A stretch of 64,000 bases of DNA from Ochrobactrum sp. RH2CCR150 (GTDB taxonomy: Bacteria; Pseudomonadota; Alphaproteobacteria; Rhizobiales; Rhizobiaceae). The stretch spans positions 434,001-498,000 of the forward strand of contig JACGXE010000002.1 of NCBI GenBank assembly GCA_014138095.1, written 5' to 3'. The notes under the pieces are model-generated. The model did not search any database. It was given only the letters and a program-made list of their open reading frames with translations, and was not told where the DNA came from. Below are positions 34,560-43,538 of the stretch, piece after piece; positions within the stretch are counted from its first letter, which is position 1; the number at the start of each line of letters is the position of its first letter. Position numbers and translations under genes: made by a program.

Positions 34560-34949
34560 ATGAGCACTTTGCAACATTTGCTGCCCGCCGATATGGCAGC
34601 ACCCTTTGCCGCCTATAGCCATGGCGTGAAGGTGAAAGCAGATGCCGAACTGGTGTTCTGCTCGGGCCAGCTTGGCATTGCGCCGGACGGAAGCGTGCCG
34701 GAAGATGCAGGCGCGCAGGCAGAGCTTTGCTTCGAGAATATCCGTCTCATCCTGCGCGATGGCGGCATGGAGCTTTCCAATGTCGTGCGTATAAACGCCT
34801 ATGTGACGGACCGCGCCCATATGCGCCCTTATATGGACGTGCGCGACCGGCTGTTTCCGCAGCCAGCGCCCGCCTCGACATTGATGATCGTTTCTGGCTT
34901 TACCCGTGAGGAATTCAAGGTCGAGATCGAAGTCGTCGCTGCGAAATAG
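34560..34949 (+). CDS. RidA/YjgF/UK114-family protein
   Basis: 129 residues. Shows the family pattern PFAAYSHGVKVKADAELVFC, GQLGIAPDGSVPEDAGAQAE, and the conserved Arg in VVRINAYVTDRAHM. The Cys at FCSGQLG is typical. RidA proteins hydrolyse enamine/imine intermediates; RutC, a member, works in pyrimidine breakdown. Being next to a RutR-controlled operon it may clear a reactive imine made by the FAD oxidase or reductase. Likely co-transcribed with the flavoprotein gene. Confidence 0.88.
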   Translation: MSTLQHLLPADMAAPFAAYSHGVKVKADAELVFCSGQLGIAPDGSVPEDAGAQAELCFENIRLILRDGGMELSNVVRINAYVTDRAHMRPYMDVRDRLFPQPAPASTLMIVSGFTREEFKVEIEVVAAK

Positions 34950-35038
34950 AACTTTACGCGTGACAAGAAGGCGTATCGCCTTTGCCTGAAATGGGTGGTA
35001 GGTGTGCGGGACAACCTACACTCCCTTCAGGCCTGTTC

Positions 35039-36262
35039 ATGTCAGAATTTCAGTCTTCCGCTGCGATGCGGGAACCTTCGCCGCGCTCGTCCGAACGCAT
35101 GGCGGAACTCGCACTTGCCATTGGCGGTTTCGGCATCGGCACTGGCGAATTCGCCATCATGGCGCTTTTGCCCGATATTGCCCGCGATCTCAATGTCTCG
35201 ATCCCGCAGGGCGGGCACCTCATCAGCTCCTATGCGCTGGGTGTGCTGATCGGCGCGCCGGTTCTGGCGGTCATCGGTGCGAAGCTCGACCGGCGCAAGC
35301 TCCTTTTCCTGCTCATGGGCCTGTTTGCCTTTGGCAATCTCGCCAGCGCTTTCATGCAGGACTATTCCAGTCTTTATATGATGCGCTTCATCGCAGGCTT
35401 TCCGCATGGCGCTTATTTCGGCGTCGCATCGCTGGTTGCTGCATCGTTGGCTGAACCTGGCAAGCGCGCCCAAGCAGTCGGACGTGTGATGATGGGGCTG
35501 ACGATTGCCACGCTCTGCGGCACGCCGCTGGCGACATGGCTGGGGCAGGTGGCCGGTTGGCGCGCCATGTTCGGTTCTGTCGGGCTGATTGCCATTTTGA
35601 CCATGGTGATGGTGACGCTTTATGTGCCCAAGCTGCCCGCAGCTGAAGGCGCGTCGCCGCTACGTGAACTGGGCGCGCTGCGCCGCAGGCAGGTGCTGCT
35701 CACGCTTGCCATTGGGGCCATCGGCACGGGCGGGCTGTTCTCCGTCTTTTCTTATGTCGCCGCCACCGTGACGGAAGTTTCTCATATTGATGTGAAATGG
35801 ATGCCGCTGGTCTTCGTCATGTTCGGTCTCGGCATGGTGCTGGGCAATATTGTCGGCTCCCGGCTGACTGACCGTTCCGTCATGGGAACCGTCGGGATCG
35901 TGCTGCTTTACGACATGGCGGTGATGCTGGCATTCCCGCTGCTGATGCAGCATCCGCTCACCGCCTTCCTCAATGTGCTTCTGGTCGGCGGCGGCTTTGC
36001 GCTGGTGCCTGCACTGCAAACGCGCTTGATGGACGTGGCTGCTGACGCGCAGACGCTTGCGGCGGCGCTCAACCATTCTGCGCTTAATCTCGCCAATGCG
36101 CTCGGCGCATGGCTTGGCGGTCTGGCGATTGCATGGGGCTATGGCTGGACATCGACCGGTACGGTCGGCGCGTTCTTGGCTCTTGCCGGTCTGGTTGTCT
36201 TCGGAATTTCGATGCTGCTGGATCGGGGAACGGCGACGACGCTTGCCTCGCAGGAAGGCTGA
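35039..36262 (+). CDS. MFS transporter (drug/sugar efflux-like, AraJ/YdhP branch)
   Basis: 407 residues from the ATG at 35039; an upstream ATG lacks a ribosome site. Twelve predicted spans. Family features: GGFGIGTGEFAIMALLPDIA (span 1), ISSYALGVLIGAPVLAVIGA, LDRRKLL (loop 2-3 motif) and GFPHGAYFGVASLVAASL. Proteins of this branch export sugars, sugar analogues or drugs. It is 89 bp after the RidA gene and followed by strong hairpins; substrate unknown. Confidence 0.87.
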   Translation: MSEFQSSAAMREPSPRSSERMAELALAIGGFGIGTGEFAIMALLPDIARDLNVSIPQGGHLISSYALGVLIGAPVLAVIGAKLDRRKLLFLLMGLFAFGNLASAFMQDYSSLYMMRFIAGFPHGAYFGVASLVAASLAEPGKRAQAVGRVMMGLTIATLCGTPLATWLGQVAGWRAMFGSVGLIAILTMVMVTLYVPKLPAAEGASPLRELGALRRRQVLLTLAIGAIGTGGLFSVFSYVAATVTEVSHIDVKWMPLVFVMFGLGMVLGNIVGSRLTDRSVMGTVGIVLLYDMAVMLAFPLLMQHPLTAFLNVLLVGGGFALVPALQTRLMDVAADAQTLAAALNHSALNLANALGAWLGGLAIAWGYGWTSTGTVGAFLALAGLVVFGISMLLDRGTATTLASQEG

Positions 36263-36291
36263 TCGGCCACCCACGTGGTCCGTATAAACAA

Positions 36292-36413
36292 AAGCACCCG
36301 TCGCGGGAGGAGCGACGGGTGCTTATGGGGAAGACCGGACAATAGGGGAGGAGGACGTCCGGTCTTTTGATCGCCAGGGAAAAATGGGAGGAGGAAACCC
36401 CGGCGATAACTTG
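36292..36413 (-). ncRNA. Cuckoo-type sRNA: three hairpins with anti-Shine-Dalgarno loops
   Basis: On the minus strand three hairpins follow one another. Their stems are at 36370-36379/36398-36407 (one mismatch), 36331-36340/36357-36366 and 36292-36304/36312-36324. The loops read CCTCCTCCC, CCTCCTCCCC and TCCTCCC. The last has a 13-bp stem and runs into TTTTGTTT, so it also terminates. The set lies about 100 nt downstream of a DUF1127 gene on the same strand. This matches the CcaF1-CcsR arrangement known in Rhodobacter and the CCUCCUCCC 'cuckoo' RNAs of Alphaproteobacteria. Ends are approximate. Confidence 0.8.
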
Positions 36414-36514
36414 TTTGAGCAATTGAATGCTCTGGAAACTATAAGGATCGCGCGGTTTGAAGGTCGCGATCCTGAAAGAAGGCTTATGCCTTCTGATGGC
36501 GCTTTTCCCGCTGA

Positions 36515-36661
36515 TTAGCGAGCAGCAGCCTTGCGTGCGACGAACGGAATTTCCGAAGGCAGGATGCCGAGGTCGTTCAGTTCACGTGGGCTCAGGCGGC
36601 TCAGTTCGTTTACGGTTGTACGGTAACGGCGCCAGTTGTTGTACGAGCGGATCAGGTTCAT
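36515..36661 (-). CDS. DUF1127 small RNA-associated protein (48 aa)
   Basis: 48 residues: MNLIRSYNNWRRYRTTVNEL, then SRLSPRELNDLGILPSEIPF and VARKAAAR. The Arg-rich N-terminal helix and the RELNDLGI core are the DUF1127 pattern. GAGAGAA precedes the ATG. DUF1127 protein CcaF1 of Rhodobacter sphaeroides binds RNA and helps mature the CcsR sRNAs encoded just behind it; here too the gene is followed by CCTCCTCCC-loop hairpins on the same strand. The protein is very basic, in keeping with RNA binding. Function in this organism is by analogy. Confidence 0.9.
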   Translation of the reverse strand: MNLIRSYNNWRRYRTTVNELSRLSPRELNDLGILPSEIPFVARKAAAR

Positions 36662-37083
36662 TTCTCTCACCTAGTAAAATCTATCTCTCTGTGTTGCAAA
36701 CAGCATATAGGCTTGTGCGATCTAAAAAAGGAGAGCCAGATTTGCATAGCTGATGTGCAATTAAGCTTGGAGATTGCATGTTTTTTACGCAGATCGGTCA
36801 TTATGTTATCACAATTGGTGTTCTCCATGGCCAAATCACCATTTTTTGGATTCTCAACGGCCTCCGTCGCTATCATTTTCCGTATGGCTAGTGAAAATCT
36901 CCGATTTATACATGCATGACGGCCAATCCTCGGGTGGCTGGCGAAGCGGCTCAAGTTTTGTCGCAAAAGTTCTGGAATTTGTCGGTTGAAGACCACAATT
37001 CTACATGACTCCCAAAGCGGATTGAGCTAAGGGATTTGTGTCGGGTGCCGAAGCATGCGTTTTACAAATGCTTTTTCACTGTC
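36662..37083. other. Intergenic region between the DUF1127 gene and the glycine riboswitch
   Basis: About 420 bp with no convincing frame. It must contain divergent promoters for the DUF1127/sRNA transcript (leftward) and the gcv operon (rightward). It is AT-richer than its surroundings. I see no clear sigma-32-type box. Confidence 0.45.
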
Positions 37084-37260
37084 TGTCTGCGGGAGAGCGC
37101 CAATTGGCCGCCGAAGGGGAAATCGCCCGAAATCTCTCAGGTACAAGGAACCGCAGACGGGTAAGACAACTCTGGAAAGTCGGGGGAAACTCCGCGCCGA
37201 AGGTGTAAGTATAGCGCTTTGCTATGCGAGTCTCTCAGGCCTGAGACAGAGGGGCACGAA
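37084..37260 (+). promoter_or_regulatory. Tandem glycine riboswitch of the gcv operon
   Basis: Two aptamers lie end to end before gcvT. The first is closed by GTCTGCGG (37085-37092) with CCGCAGAC (37151-37158) and contains CCGCCGAAGGGG and TCTCTCAGGTACAAGGA. The second begins ACTCTGGA (37169), contains GCGCCGAAGG, GGTGTAAG and TCTCTCAGGC, and closes with CAGAGG near 37247. These are the conserved glycine-aptamer elements. Glycine binding should turn the operon on. The 8-mer ACTCTGGA recurs at 37292-37299, overlapping the gcvT ribosome site, which suggests a translational switch. Confidence 0.93.
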
Positions 37261-37305
37261 GCTACCGCATTTTGCGGAAGGCACACGTGCGACTCTGGAG
37301 TTGTT

Positions 37306-38412
37306 ATGGGCGATACCGCACATTTGAATACCCTGCCTTTGCAGGATTTGCATGAACAGGCTGGCGCGCGCTTCGGCGGCTTTGCAGGCTGGAACATGCC
37401 AATCACCTATCCGCTGGGCGTTATGAAGGAGCACCTTCATACGCGTGACCATGCGGGCCTCTTCGACATTTCCCACATGAAGCTGGTCGAAGTTTCCGGC
37501 AGCGACGCTGCGGCACTTCTGGCGGAAACCTGCCCGCTCGATCCGGCGGTGCTGAAGACCGGCCAGTCGAAATATACTTTCTTCCTCAATGACAAGGGCG
37601 GCATTCTTGACGATCTCATCGTCACGCGCCTCGGCGAAGACCGCTTTATGGTCGTCGCCAATGCAGGCAATGCCGATGCCGACATTGAGCATCTGAATGA
37701 AGCCGCATCCGGCAAGCAGGTCACCGTCAATCCGCTCGACCGCGTGTTCCTCGCCATTCAGGGCCCAGAAGCCGAAAGCGTTATCGTCGATGCCGGTTTG
37801 GCCGGTGCTGCTGATCTCGCCTTCATGAGCGGGTTTGAGCCCAAGCAGGGCTGGTTCATGACCCGCTCGGGCTATACCGGCGAAGACGGTTTTGAAATAG
37901 GCCTGCCTGCCGATGAGGCGCGCGCGCTGGCGACCAAGCTTCTCGCTGACGAACGTGTTGCGTGGATCGGCCTTGCCGCCCGCGACAGCCTGCGCCTTGA
38001 GGCCGGGCTTTGCCTGCATGGTCAGGACATTACGCCGGAAACCGACCCGGTTTCCGCTGGTCTGACCTGGGCGATCACCAAGCCTGTGCGCGAGAAGGCT
38101 GCCTTCAACGGCGCCGAGTCCGTGCTTGATACTATTGCCAAGGGTGCCGTCGCCAAGCGCGTCGGCCTCAAGCCGGAAGGCCGCCAGCCGGTACGCGGCG
38201 GCGCAGACCTGTTCGATGAAAGCGGCCGCCAGATCGGCACTGTTACATCGGGCGGTTTCGGTCCTTCCGCCGGTTTCCCGGTTGCCATGGGCTATGTCGA
38301 GGCCAGCCTCGCTACCCCCGGCACACGTGTTTTCGCTGACGTTCGCGGCAACAAGGTTCCCGTTGACGTTTCGGCGCTTCCCTTCACACCGCATCGCTAT
38401 CGCAAAGGATAA
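37306..38412 (+). CDS. gcvT: Glycine cleavage system T protein (aminomethyltransferase)
   Basis: 368 residues from the ATG at 37306 behind GGAG; upstream codons belong to the riboswitch. T-protein features: [52 protein letters not shown], and [20 protein letters not shown] (folate region), with [17 protein letters not shown]. It transfers the methylene group from the H-protein-bound aminomethyl to tetrahydrofolate and releases ammonia. First gene of gcvTHP, regulated by the glycine riboswitch. Confidence 0.96.
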   Translation: MGDTAHLNTLPLQDLHEQAGARFGGFAGWNMPITYPLGVMKEHLHTRDHAGLFDISHMKLVEVSGSDAAALLAETCPLDPAVLKTGQSKYTFFLNDKGGILDDLIVTRLGEDRFMVVANAGNADADIEHLNEAASGKQVTVNPLDRVFLAIQGPEAESVIVDAGLAGAADLAFMSGFEPKQGWFMTRSGYTGEDGFEIGLPADEARALATKLLADERVAWIGLAARDSLRLEAGLCLHGQDITPETDPVSAGLTWAITKPVREKAAFNGAESVLDTIAKGAVAKRVGLKPEGRQPVRGGADLFDESGRQIGTVTSGGFGPSAGFPVAMGYVEASLATPGTRVFADVRGNKVPVDVSALPFTPHRYRKG

Positions 38413-38417
38413 TTTCC

Positions 38418-38786
38418 ATGGCCAAAATCCTGTTCACCGAAGATCACGAGTGGATCAGCGTCGAAAACGGCGTCGCCACTGTCGGCATTACGATCCACGC
38501 ACAGGAACAGCTGGGCGACCTCGTTTTCGTCGAGCTGCCGGAAGTCGGCCGCACCGCCTCCAAGGGCGAGGGCATCGTGGTTGTGGAATCGGTCAAGGCC
38601 GCTTCCGACGTTTATGCGCCGGTTGACGGCGAAGTGGTGGAAGTCAACGAAGCCGTATCGTCCGATCCGGCTCTGATCAATCAGGCTGCTGAAGGCGATG
38701 GCTGGCTGTTCAAGCTGAAGCTTTCGGATGAAGGCCAGCTTTCCGGTCTCCTCGACAAGGCCGGTTACGACGCACTGGTAGGATAA
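38418..38786 (+). CDS. gcvH: Glycine cleavage system H protein (lipoyl carrier)
   Basis: 122 residues, typical length. Starts [18 protein letters not shown] and carries the lipoylation motif [20 protein letters not shown], with Lys about 60. It shuttles the aminomethyl group between P and T proteins. Five bp after gcvT and four bp before gcvP. Confidence 0.97.
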   Translation: MAKILFTEDHEWISVENGVATVGITIHAQEQLGDLVFVELPEVGRTASKGEGIVVVESVKAASDVYAPVDGEVVEVNEAVSSDPALINQAAEGDGWLFKLKLSDEGQLSGLLDKAGYDALVG

Positions 38787-38790
38787 AGCG

Positions 38791-41616
38791 ATGACCCAGC
38801 AGGTTCTTCCCTTTGTTGCCCGTCATATCGGGCCGAGAATTGAAGACGAGCGCGCCATGTTGGCCGCGCTCGGCCTTCCTTCCATGGAAACCCTCATCAC
38901 GCAGGCTGTTCCGGCGTCCATTCGCCTCAACCGCGCGCTCGATCTGCCAGCGCCGTTGAGCGAACATGCGGCACTGGCCGAATTGAATGAAATCATGGGC
39001 CGCAACGTGGTGAAGAAGAGCTTCATCGGTGCGGGCTATCATGGTGTGCACACGCCGCCGGTGATCCAGCGCAATCTGTTTGAAAATCCGGCCTGGTACA
39101 CGGCTTATACGCCATACCAGTCGGAAATCAGCCAGGGTCGTCTGGAGCTGCTGTTCCATTTCCAGACGCTGGTTGCCGAACTGACCGGTCTTCCCGTTGC
39201 CTGCGCTTCGCTGCTCGATGAAGCAACCGCTGTTGCCGAAGCCGTGGGCGTTGCCTGCCGTCATCACCGTGACAAGCGCAGCCGCGTGCTTCTGGCTGGC
39301 GATCTGCATCCGCATACCGTCGACGTCGTCAATACGCGCGCTGAGCCACTCGGCTGGCTGGTTGAAGCTGGCAGCACTGTTGACGACAACACCGCTGCGG
39401 TCATCGTGCCGTGGCCGGATACCAGGGGCGTTTATGGCGATTTCACCGGCGTTATTGCCGATGCAAAAGCCAAGGGCGCGCTGGTTATCGCCGTTGCCGA
39501 TCCGCTGGCGCTAACCATCATGGAAGCCCCTGCCAAGTGGGGCGCCGACATGGCTGTCGGTTCCATGCAGCGTTACGGTGTGCCGATGGGCTTTGGCGGT
39601 CCGCATGCAGCTTATCTCGCTGTGTCGGAGCCGCTCACCCGCATCATTCCGGGCCGCATCGTCGGCCAGTCGGTCGATGCGCATGGCCGCGCGGCCTATC
39701 GTCTGGCGCTCCAGACCCGCGAACAGCATATCCGCCGCGACAAGGCGACCTCGAACATCTGCACCGCGCAGGCACTGCTCGCCAATATGGCGGTGTCCTA
39801 TGCCATCTGGCACGGTCCGGCTGGTTTGCAGGCGATTGCAACGCGCATTGCCGGTCTTGCTGCCCGCTTCGCCGCTGGCCTCAAGGCCGCTGGCGTCGAA
39901 ATTGCCGGTGACAGCCTGTTCGACACGGTTTCGGTCAAGGTGGCTGGGAAGGCTGCGAAGATCGCCGACGAAGCCGACAAGGGCGGTCGTCTGCTGCGCG
40001 TCATCGATGCCGACACGGTTGGTGTGACTTTCGATGAAACCTCGACCGAAGATGATCTGGCCGCACTGGCCGTTCTGTTCGGCGCGAAGGCAGTCGAAGG
40101 CGACGCGGTTCTCGTTCCGGGCAACGGGCATGAGAAAGTTCGGGGTGAAGGCTTCCTGACGCAGGATGTGTTCCATTCGCACCGTTCGGAAACCGAGATG
40201 ATGCGCTTCCTGCGTCGTCTGGCCGACAAGGATCTGGCGCTTGACCGCGCGATGATCCCGCTCGGTTCCTGCACCATGAAGCTCAACGCGGCGGCAGAAA
40301 TGATGCCGGTGAGCTGGAACACGGTTGCCAATCTGCATCCGTTCGCGCCTGCGGCACAGACCGAAGGCTATGCGAAAATGACGGCTGATGTCGAAGCATG
40401 GCTTTGCGAGATCACCGGCTTTGCGGGTGTTTCGCTGCAGCCGAACGCCGGCAGCCAGGGCGAATATGCCGGTCTCTTGGCCATCCGCCATTATCACCAG
40501 TCGCGTGGCGAAGGTCATCGCAACATCTGCCTGATCCCATCATCTGCGCATGGCACCAATCCGGCCAGCGCCTCGATGGCAGGCATGAGCGTTGTCGTGG
40601 TCAATTGCCGTCCGGATGGCGATATCGATATCGACGATCTCAAGGCCAAGGCCGAGAAGCATCGCGATAATCTGGCCGCCTTCATGATCACCTATCCGTC
40701 GACCTATGGCGTGTTCGAAGAAGGCATCAAGGCTTTCTGCGACATCGTTCATGACAATGGTGGTCAGGTCTATTTCGACGGCGCAAACCTCAATGCCCTC
40801 GTCGGCCTTGCGCGTCCGTGCGACATCGGCGCCGATGTCTGCCACATGAACCTGCACAAAACCTTCTGCATTCCGCATGGCGGCGGCGGTCCGGGTGTTG
40901 GTCCGATTGGCGTTGCAAAGCATCTGGTGCCTTATCTGCCGGGTCATGTCGATCTTGGGTCGAAGCATGCCGTTTCGGCTGCACCGTTCGGCAGCGCGTC
41001 CATTCTGGTCATTACGTGGATGTATATCCGCATGATGGGTGGTGCGGGTCTGAAGAAGGCGACTGAAGCTGCGATCCTCAACGCCAACTATATCGCGCAT
41101 CGTCTGAAGGACGCTTATCCGATCCTTTATACAGGTGCGCATGATCGGGTGGCCCATGAGTGCATCGTGGATACGCGTGTTCTGAAGGATAGCGCAGGCG
41201 TGACTGTGGAAGACGTGGCCAAGCGCCTCATCGACTATGGTTTCCATGCGCCGACCATGTCATGGCCGGTTGCCGGTACGCTGATGATCGAGCCGACAGA
41301 ATCCGAGCCGAAGTCGGAAATCGACCGTCTTTGCGACGCGATGATCGCTATTGCGGGTGAAGCCAAGAAGATTGCCGATGGTGTCTGGCCTGCCGATGAC
41401 AATCCGCTCGCCAATGCACCGCACACGGCAGGTGACACGCTGGCCAGCGAGTGGACGCATCCTTACACCCGTGAGGAAGCGGTTTTCCCGGCAATTGCCC
41501 TTGGTGGCGAATTCGACGCGACGGCAAAATACTGGCCGCCAGTCAGCCGTGTGGATAATGTCGGCGGCGACAGAAACCTCATCTGCTCCTGCCCACCAGT
41601 TGCAGCCTATGGTTGA
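38791..41616 (+). CDS. gcvP: Glycine dehydrogenase (decarboxylating), P protein
   Basis: 941 residues, a single-chain P protein with both halves. N-half: [51 protein letters not shown]-half: [45 protein letters not shown] and the PLP lysine in [18 protein letters not shown]. It decarboxylates glycine and loads the aminomethyl group on GcvH. The operon ends at a strong terminator 28 bp on. L-protein is not encoded here. Confidence 0.97.
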   Translation: MTQQVLPFVARHIGPRIEDERAMLAALGLPSMETLITQAVPASIRLNRALDLPAPLSEHAALAELNEIMGRNVVKKSFIGAGYHGVHTPPVIQRNLFENPAWYTAYTPYQSEISQGRLELLFHFQTLVAELTGLPVACASLLDEATAVAEAVGVACRHHRDKRSRVLLAGDLHPHTVDVVNTRAEPLGWLVEAGSTVDDNTAAVIVPWPDTRGVYGDFTGVIADAKAKGALVIAVADPLALTIMEAPAKWGADMAVGSMQRYGVPMGFGGPHAAYLAVSEPLTRIIPGRIVGQSVDAHGRAAYRLALQTREQHIRRDKATSNICTAQALLANMAVSYAIWHGPAGLQAIATRIAGLAARFAAGLKAAGVEIAGDSLFDTVSVKVAGKAAKIADEADKGGRLLRVIDADTVGVTFDETSTEDDLAALAVLFGAKAVEGDAVLVPGNGHEKVRGEGFLTQDVFHSHRSETEMMRFLRRLADKDLALDRAMIPLGSCTMKLNAAAEMMPVSWNTVANLHPFAPAAQTEGYAKMTADVEAWLCEITGFAGVSLQPNAGSQGEYAGLLAIRHYHQSRGEGHRNICLIPSSAHGTNPASASMAGMSVVVVNCRPDGDIDIDDLKAKAEKHRDNLAAFMITYPSTYGVFEEGIKAFCDIVHDNGGQVYFDGANLNALVGLARPCDIGADVCHMNLHKTFCIPHGGGGPGVGPIGVAKHLVPYLPGHVDLGSKHAVSAAPFGSASILVITWMYIRMMGGAGLKKATEAAILNANYIAHRLKDAYPILYTGAHDRVAHECIVDTRVLKDSAGVTVEDVAKRLIDYGFHAPTMSWPVAGTLMIEPTESEPKSEIDRLCDAMIAIAGEAKKIADGVWPADDNPLANAPHTAGDTLASEWTHPYTREEAVFPAIALGGEFDATAKYWPPVSRVDNVGGDRNLICSCPPVAAYG

Positions 41617-41643
41617 TTACCAGGCTGGTGATTGAAAATACGA

Positions 41644-41672
41644 AAGCGCCGCGGAAACGCGGCGCTTTTTTA
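41644..41672 (+). terminator. Terminator of gcvTHP
   Basis: AAGCGCCGCG, GAAA loop, CGCGGCGCTT and a run of T: a classical rho-independent terminator 28 bp after gcvP. Confidence 0.95.
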
Positions 41673-41775
41673 ATGGCAATATCTTTATTGTAACTTGGGA
41701 TTTCGGGAGCGGTGCCAGTTGGCGCATATATTCAACGTGTTGAATGATGTAAAATATCGATCATACGGAGAAATT

Positions 41776-41949
41776 GTGAAGTTTATTATCTCGATTGCGT
41801 TGGCCGCGTTTACTTATACTGGATTTTCCTCAATTGAATCGCAAGCTGAAGTTTCGCCCAATGGGCCTGATGCTCCAGTACAATGTTGGTGGGAGGGTAC
41901 GCCTCCCAAACGTTGCTGCATAGACTCTTATGGAAATCATACATGCTGA
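41776..41949 (+). CDS. Small secreted cysteine-rich peptide (57 aa)
   Basis: 57 residues starting at GTG (41776), with GGAG 5 bp upstream. A hydrophobic N-terminus (KFIISIALAAFTYTGFSS) with likely cleavage near ESQA gives a mature part of about 33 residues. That part carries four cysteines at 37, 47, 48 and 57 (QCWWEG, KRCCIDS, HTC). Nothing similar is recognised. A UUCG-loop terminator follows at 41991, so it is an independent transcript. The upstream in-frame ATG at 41695 has no ribosome site. Codon use is AT-rich relative to neighbours. Confidence 0.6.
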   Translation: MKFIISIALAAFTYTGFSSIESQAEVSPNGPDAPVQCWWEGTPPKRCCIDSYGNHTC

Positions 41950-41990
41950 CCGAATCTGGTAGATTCCCAACATAAGTTGATTTTCATGCG

Positions 41991-42019
41991 GAAGCTCTAC
42001 TTCGGTGGAGCTTCTTTTT
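41991..42019 (+). terminator. UUCG-tetraloop terminator
   Basis: GAAGCTCTAC and GTGGAGCTTC (one T-G wobble) enclose TTCG and are followed by TTTTTA. Positioned 41 bp after the small cysteine-rich peptide gene, on its strand. Confidence 0.88.
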
Positions 42020-42042
42020 ATTCAGCGCAACTGAAATTTGGG

Positions 42043-42153
42043 CAAAAAAAGAGCCGGACTAAGAAGTCCGGCTTAGTTATGAAGGTGCCACTTGGGCAAA
42101 CCTCCAGAGGGGAACACTTACCGCGCGCAATGGGAGGAGGCACAGCGGTAAGT
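42043..42153 (-). ncRNA. Free-standing cuckoo-type sRNA with anti-SD loop
   Basis: On the minus strand ACTTACCGC and GCGGTAAGT (42116-42124/42145-42153) form a hairpin whose 20-nt loop contains CCTCCTCCC. About 40 nt on comes a strong terminator, AGCCGGACT-TCTT-AGTCCGGCT (42052-42073), followed by CTTTTTTT. This gives a transcript of at least 110 nt. The loop motif is the same as in the locus behind the DUF1127 gene at 36515, but no DUF1127 gene is seen upstream here. The promoter and 5' end are not determined. Confidence 0.75.
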
Positions 42154-42684
42154 AACCCCGATATGGATCAGTCAGCCTGAATGTTCAACCCCTCAGTCGC
42201 TTTTTTTTGACGATTTCGGAAGATTATGAACTTTTTCACCCGTTTATGGTCGCGGCTAACGATGCAAACATGGGTTGTGTTTCATTTCGGATCAGGTTGC
42301 GATTGCTAAATTACAAAATCATTTCCGTAGGATAGCCCATGAGTCGGGATGGATCAAATTTCCACGTTTTGTCAGGCTTGCCTTATTTGCTCCCATAAAC
42401 ACATGAAATCATTAGAATAATTCTAAAACATTCCTATCGTAGTCATGTTCATTTGTCTTGCAGTGGGCGCGAGCTACTTATAAAAGGTGACCAATCGTCG
42501 GCACTTAAATCGAAAGCGATTTTTTGTAAGCACGGCGCGTGGATTGAAAAGTTAAGAGCGTGCTTTGTGCGCCGGACGGATGTGCAGCGCACTTCGTTGA
42601 AGAAGGCTTAGGCTGATCGAGAACTTGCCCGAGACCTGATCGAAGGGGGCGGACCGGTTTCTCTGTCTGTTTGGATAGATCGAA
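42154..42684. other. efeU upstream region
   Basis: About 530 bp with no credible gene. It should contain the promoter of the leftward sRNA and, from about 42411, an ICE-like palindrome and the promoter of efeUOB. AT-rich stretches and T-runs occur near 42200. Confidence 0.5.
42411..42427. promoter_or_regulatory. ICE/Irr-box-like palindrome upstream of efeU
   Basis: ATTAGAATAATTCTAAA contains the perfect palindrome TTAGAA-N3-TTCTAA, the core of the iron control element bound by Irr in rhizobia and Brucella. It is 258 bp upstream of the iron permease gene, which fits iron-dependent control if transcription begins in between. Confidence 0.65.
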
Positions 42685-43524
42685 ATGCTCGTACCGTTTC
42701 TCATCATGTTCCGCGAAGGCGTGGAGGCAGCGCTGATCGTCGGCATCATCGCGAGCTATCTGCATCAGACGGGGCGCAGCGCCTGGATGCCGGTTGTCTG
42801 GATCGGCATTCTTCTGGCGCTTGCCATCTCGCTCACCGTTGGCGCGATCCTGCAAATTCTGAGCGCGGAGTTTCCGCAAAAGGCGCAGGAGCTGTTTGAG
42901 GCCATCATTGGCTTGATCGCCGTTTTCGTGCTGACCTCCATGGTGTTCTGGATGCGCAAGGCTGCACGCTCGATCAAGGCCGAGTTGCACCATTCCATCG
43001 ATGCGGCTTTCGAAACGCCAACGCATAAAGGTGTCGGCCTTATCCTGATGGTGTTTTTCGCCGTCGCGCGCGAGGGGCTTGAGTCGGTCTTTTTCCTGCT
43101 GGCCGCGTTCCAGCAAAGCGAAGGGCCTGCAGCGCCGCTTGGTGCGCTGCTGGGTGTGCTGCTCGCCGCTGCCGTTGGCTATTGCATCTATAAGGGCGGG
43201 TTGAGACTCAACCTGCGTCGCTTCTTCCGCTGGACCGGCGTTTTCATCCTGATCATCGCCGCTGGCATTCTGGCCAATTCGGTCATGGCGCTGCATGAAG
43301 CCGGTCTCTGGAATCATTTCCAGACGGTGGTTTTCGACGCAAGCGACATTCTACCGCTCGACAGCACGCTCGGTTCGGTTTTGGCCGGTATCTTCGGCTA
43401 CATCGCCACGCCGACGGTTAGCGAAGTCGTGGCCTATGTCGCCTTCCTTGTTCCGGCCCTCATCCTTTTCCTGATGCCGTCGTCTGCGCCCGTTCAGGGT
43501 GCTGAGATCAAGCATAGCGCCTAG
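42685..43524 (+). CDS. efeU: FTR1-family iron permease EfeU
   Basis: 279 residues with seven predicted spans. Contains the two REXXE-type iron motifs: FREGVEAALIVGI in span 1 and AREGLESVFFLLA in span 4. It moves iron across the inner membrane. The operon order is efeU-efeO-efeB as in other EfeUOB systems. The gene starts at ATG 42685; a weak AT-rich ribosome site lies upstream. Confidence 0.95.
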   Translation: MLVPFLIMFREGVEAALIVGIIASYLHQTGRSAWMPVVWIGILLALAISLTVGAILQILSAEFPQKAQELFEAIIGLIAVFVLTSMVFWMRKAARSIKAELHHSIDAAFETPTHKGVGLILMVFFAVAREGLESVFFLLAAFQQSEGPAAPLGALLGVLLAAAVGYCIYKGGLRLNLRRFFRWTGVFILIIAAGILANSVMALHEAGLWNHFQTVVFDASDILPLDSTLGSVLAGIFGYIATPTVSEVVAYVAFLVPALILFLMPSSAPVQGAEIKHSA

Positions 43525-43538
43525 TCAAAGAGATTTTC

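Noticed and set aside
36292..36366. Hairpins after the MFS gene as simple plus-strand terminators
   Set aside because: They may end that transcript too, but the repeated CCTCCTCCC loops, the DUF1127 gene and the T-run on the minus strand fit an sRNA better.
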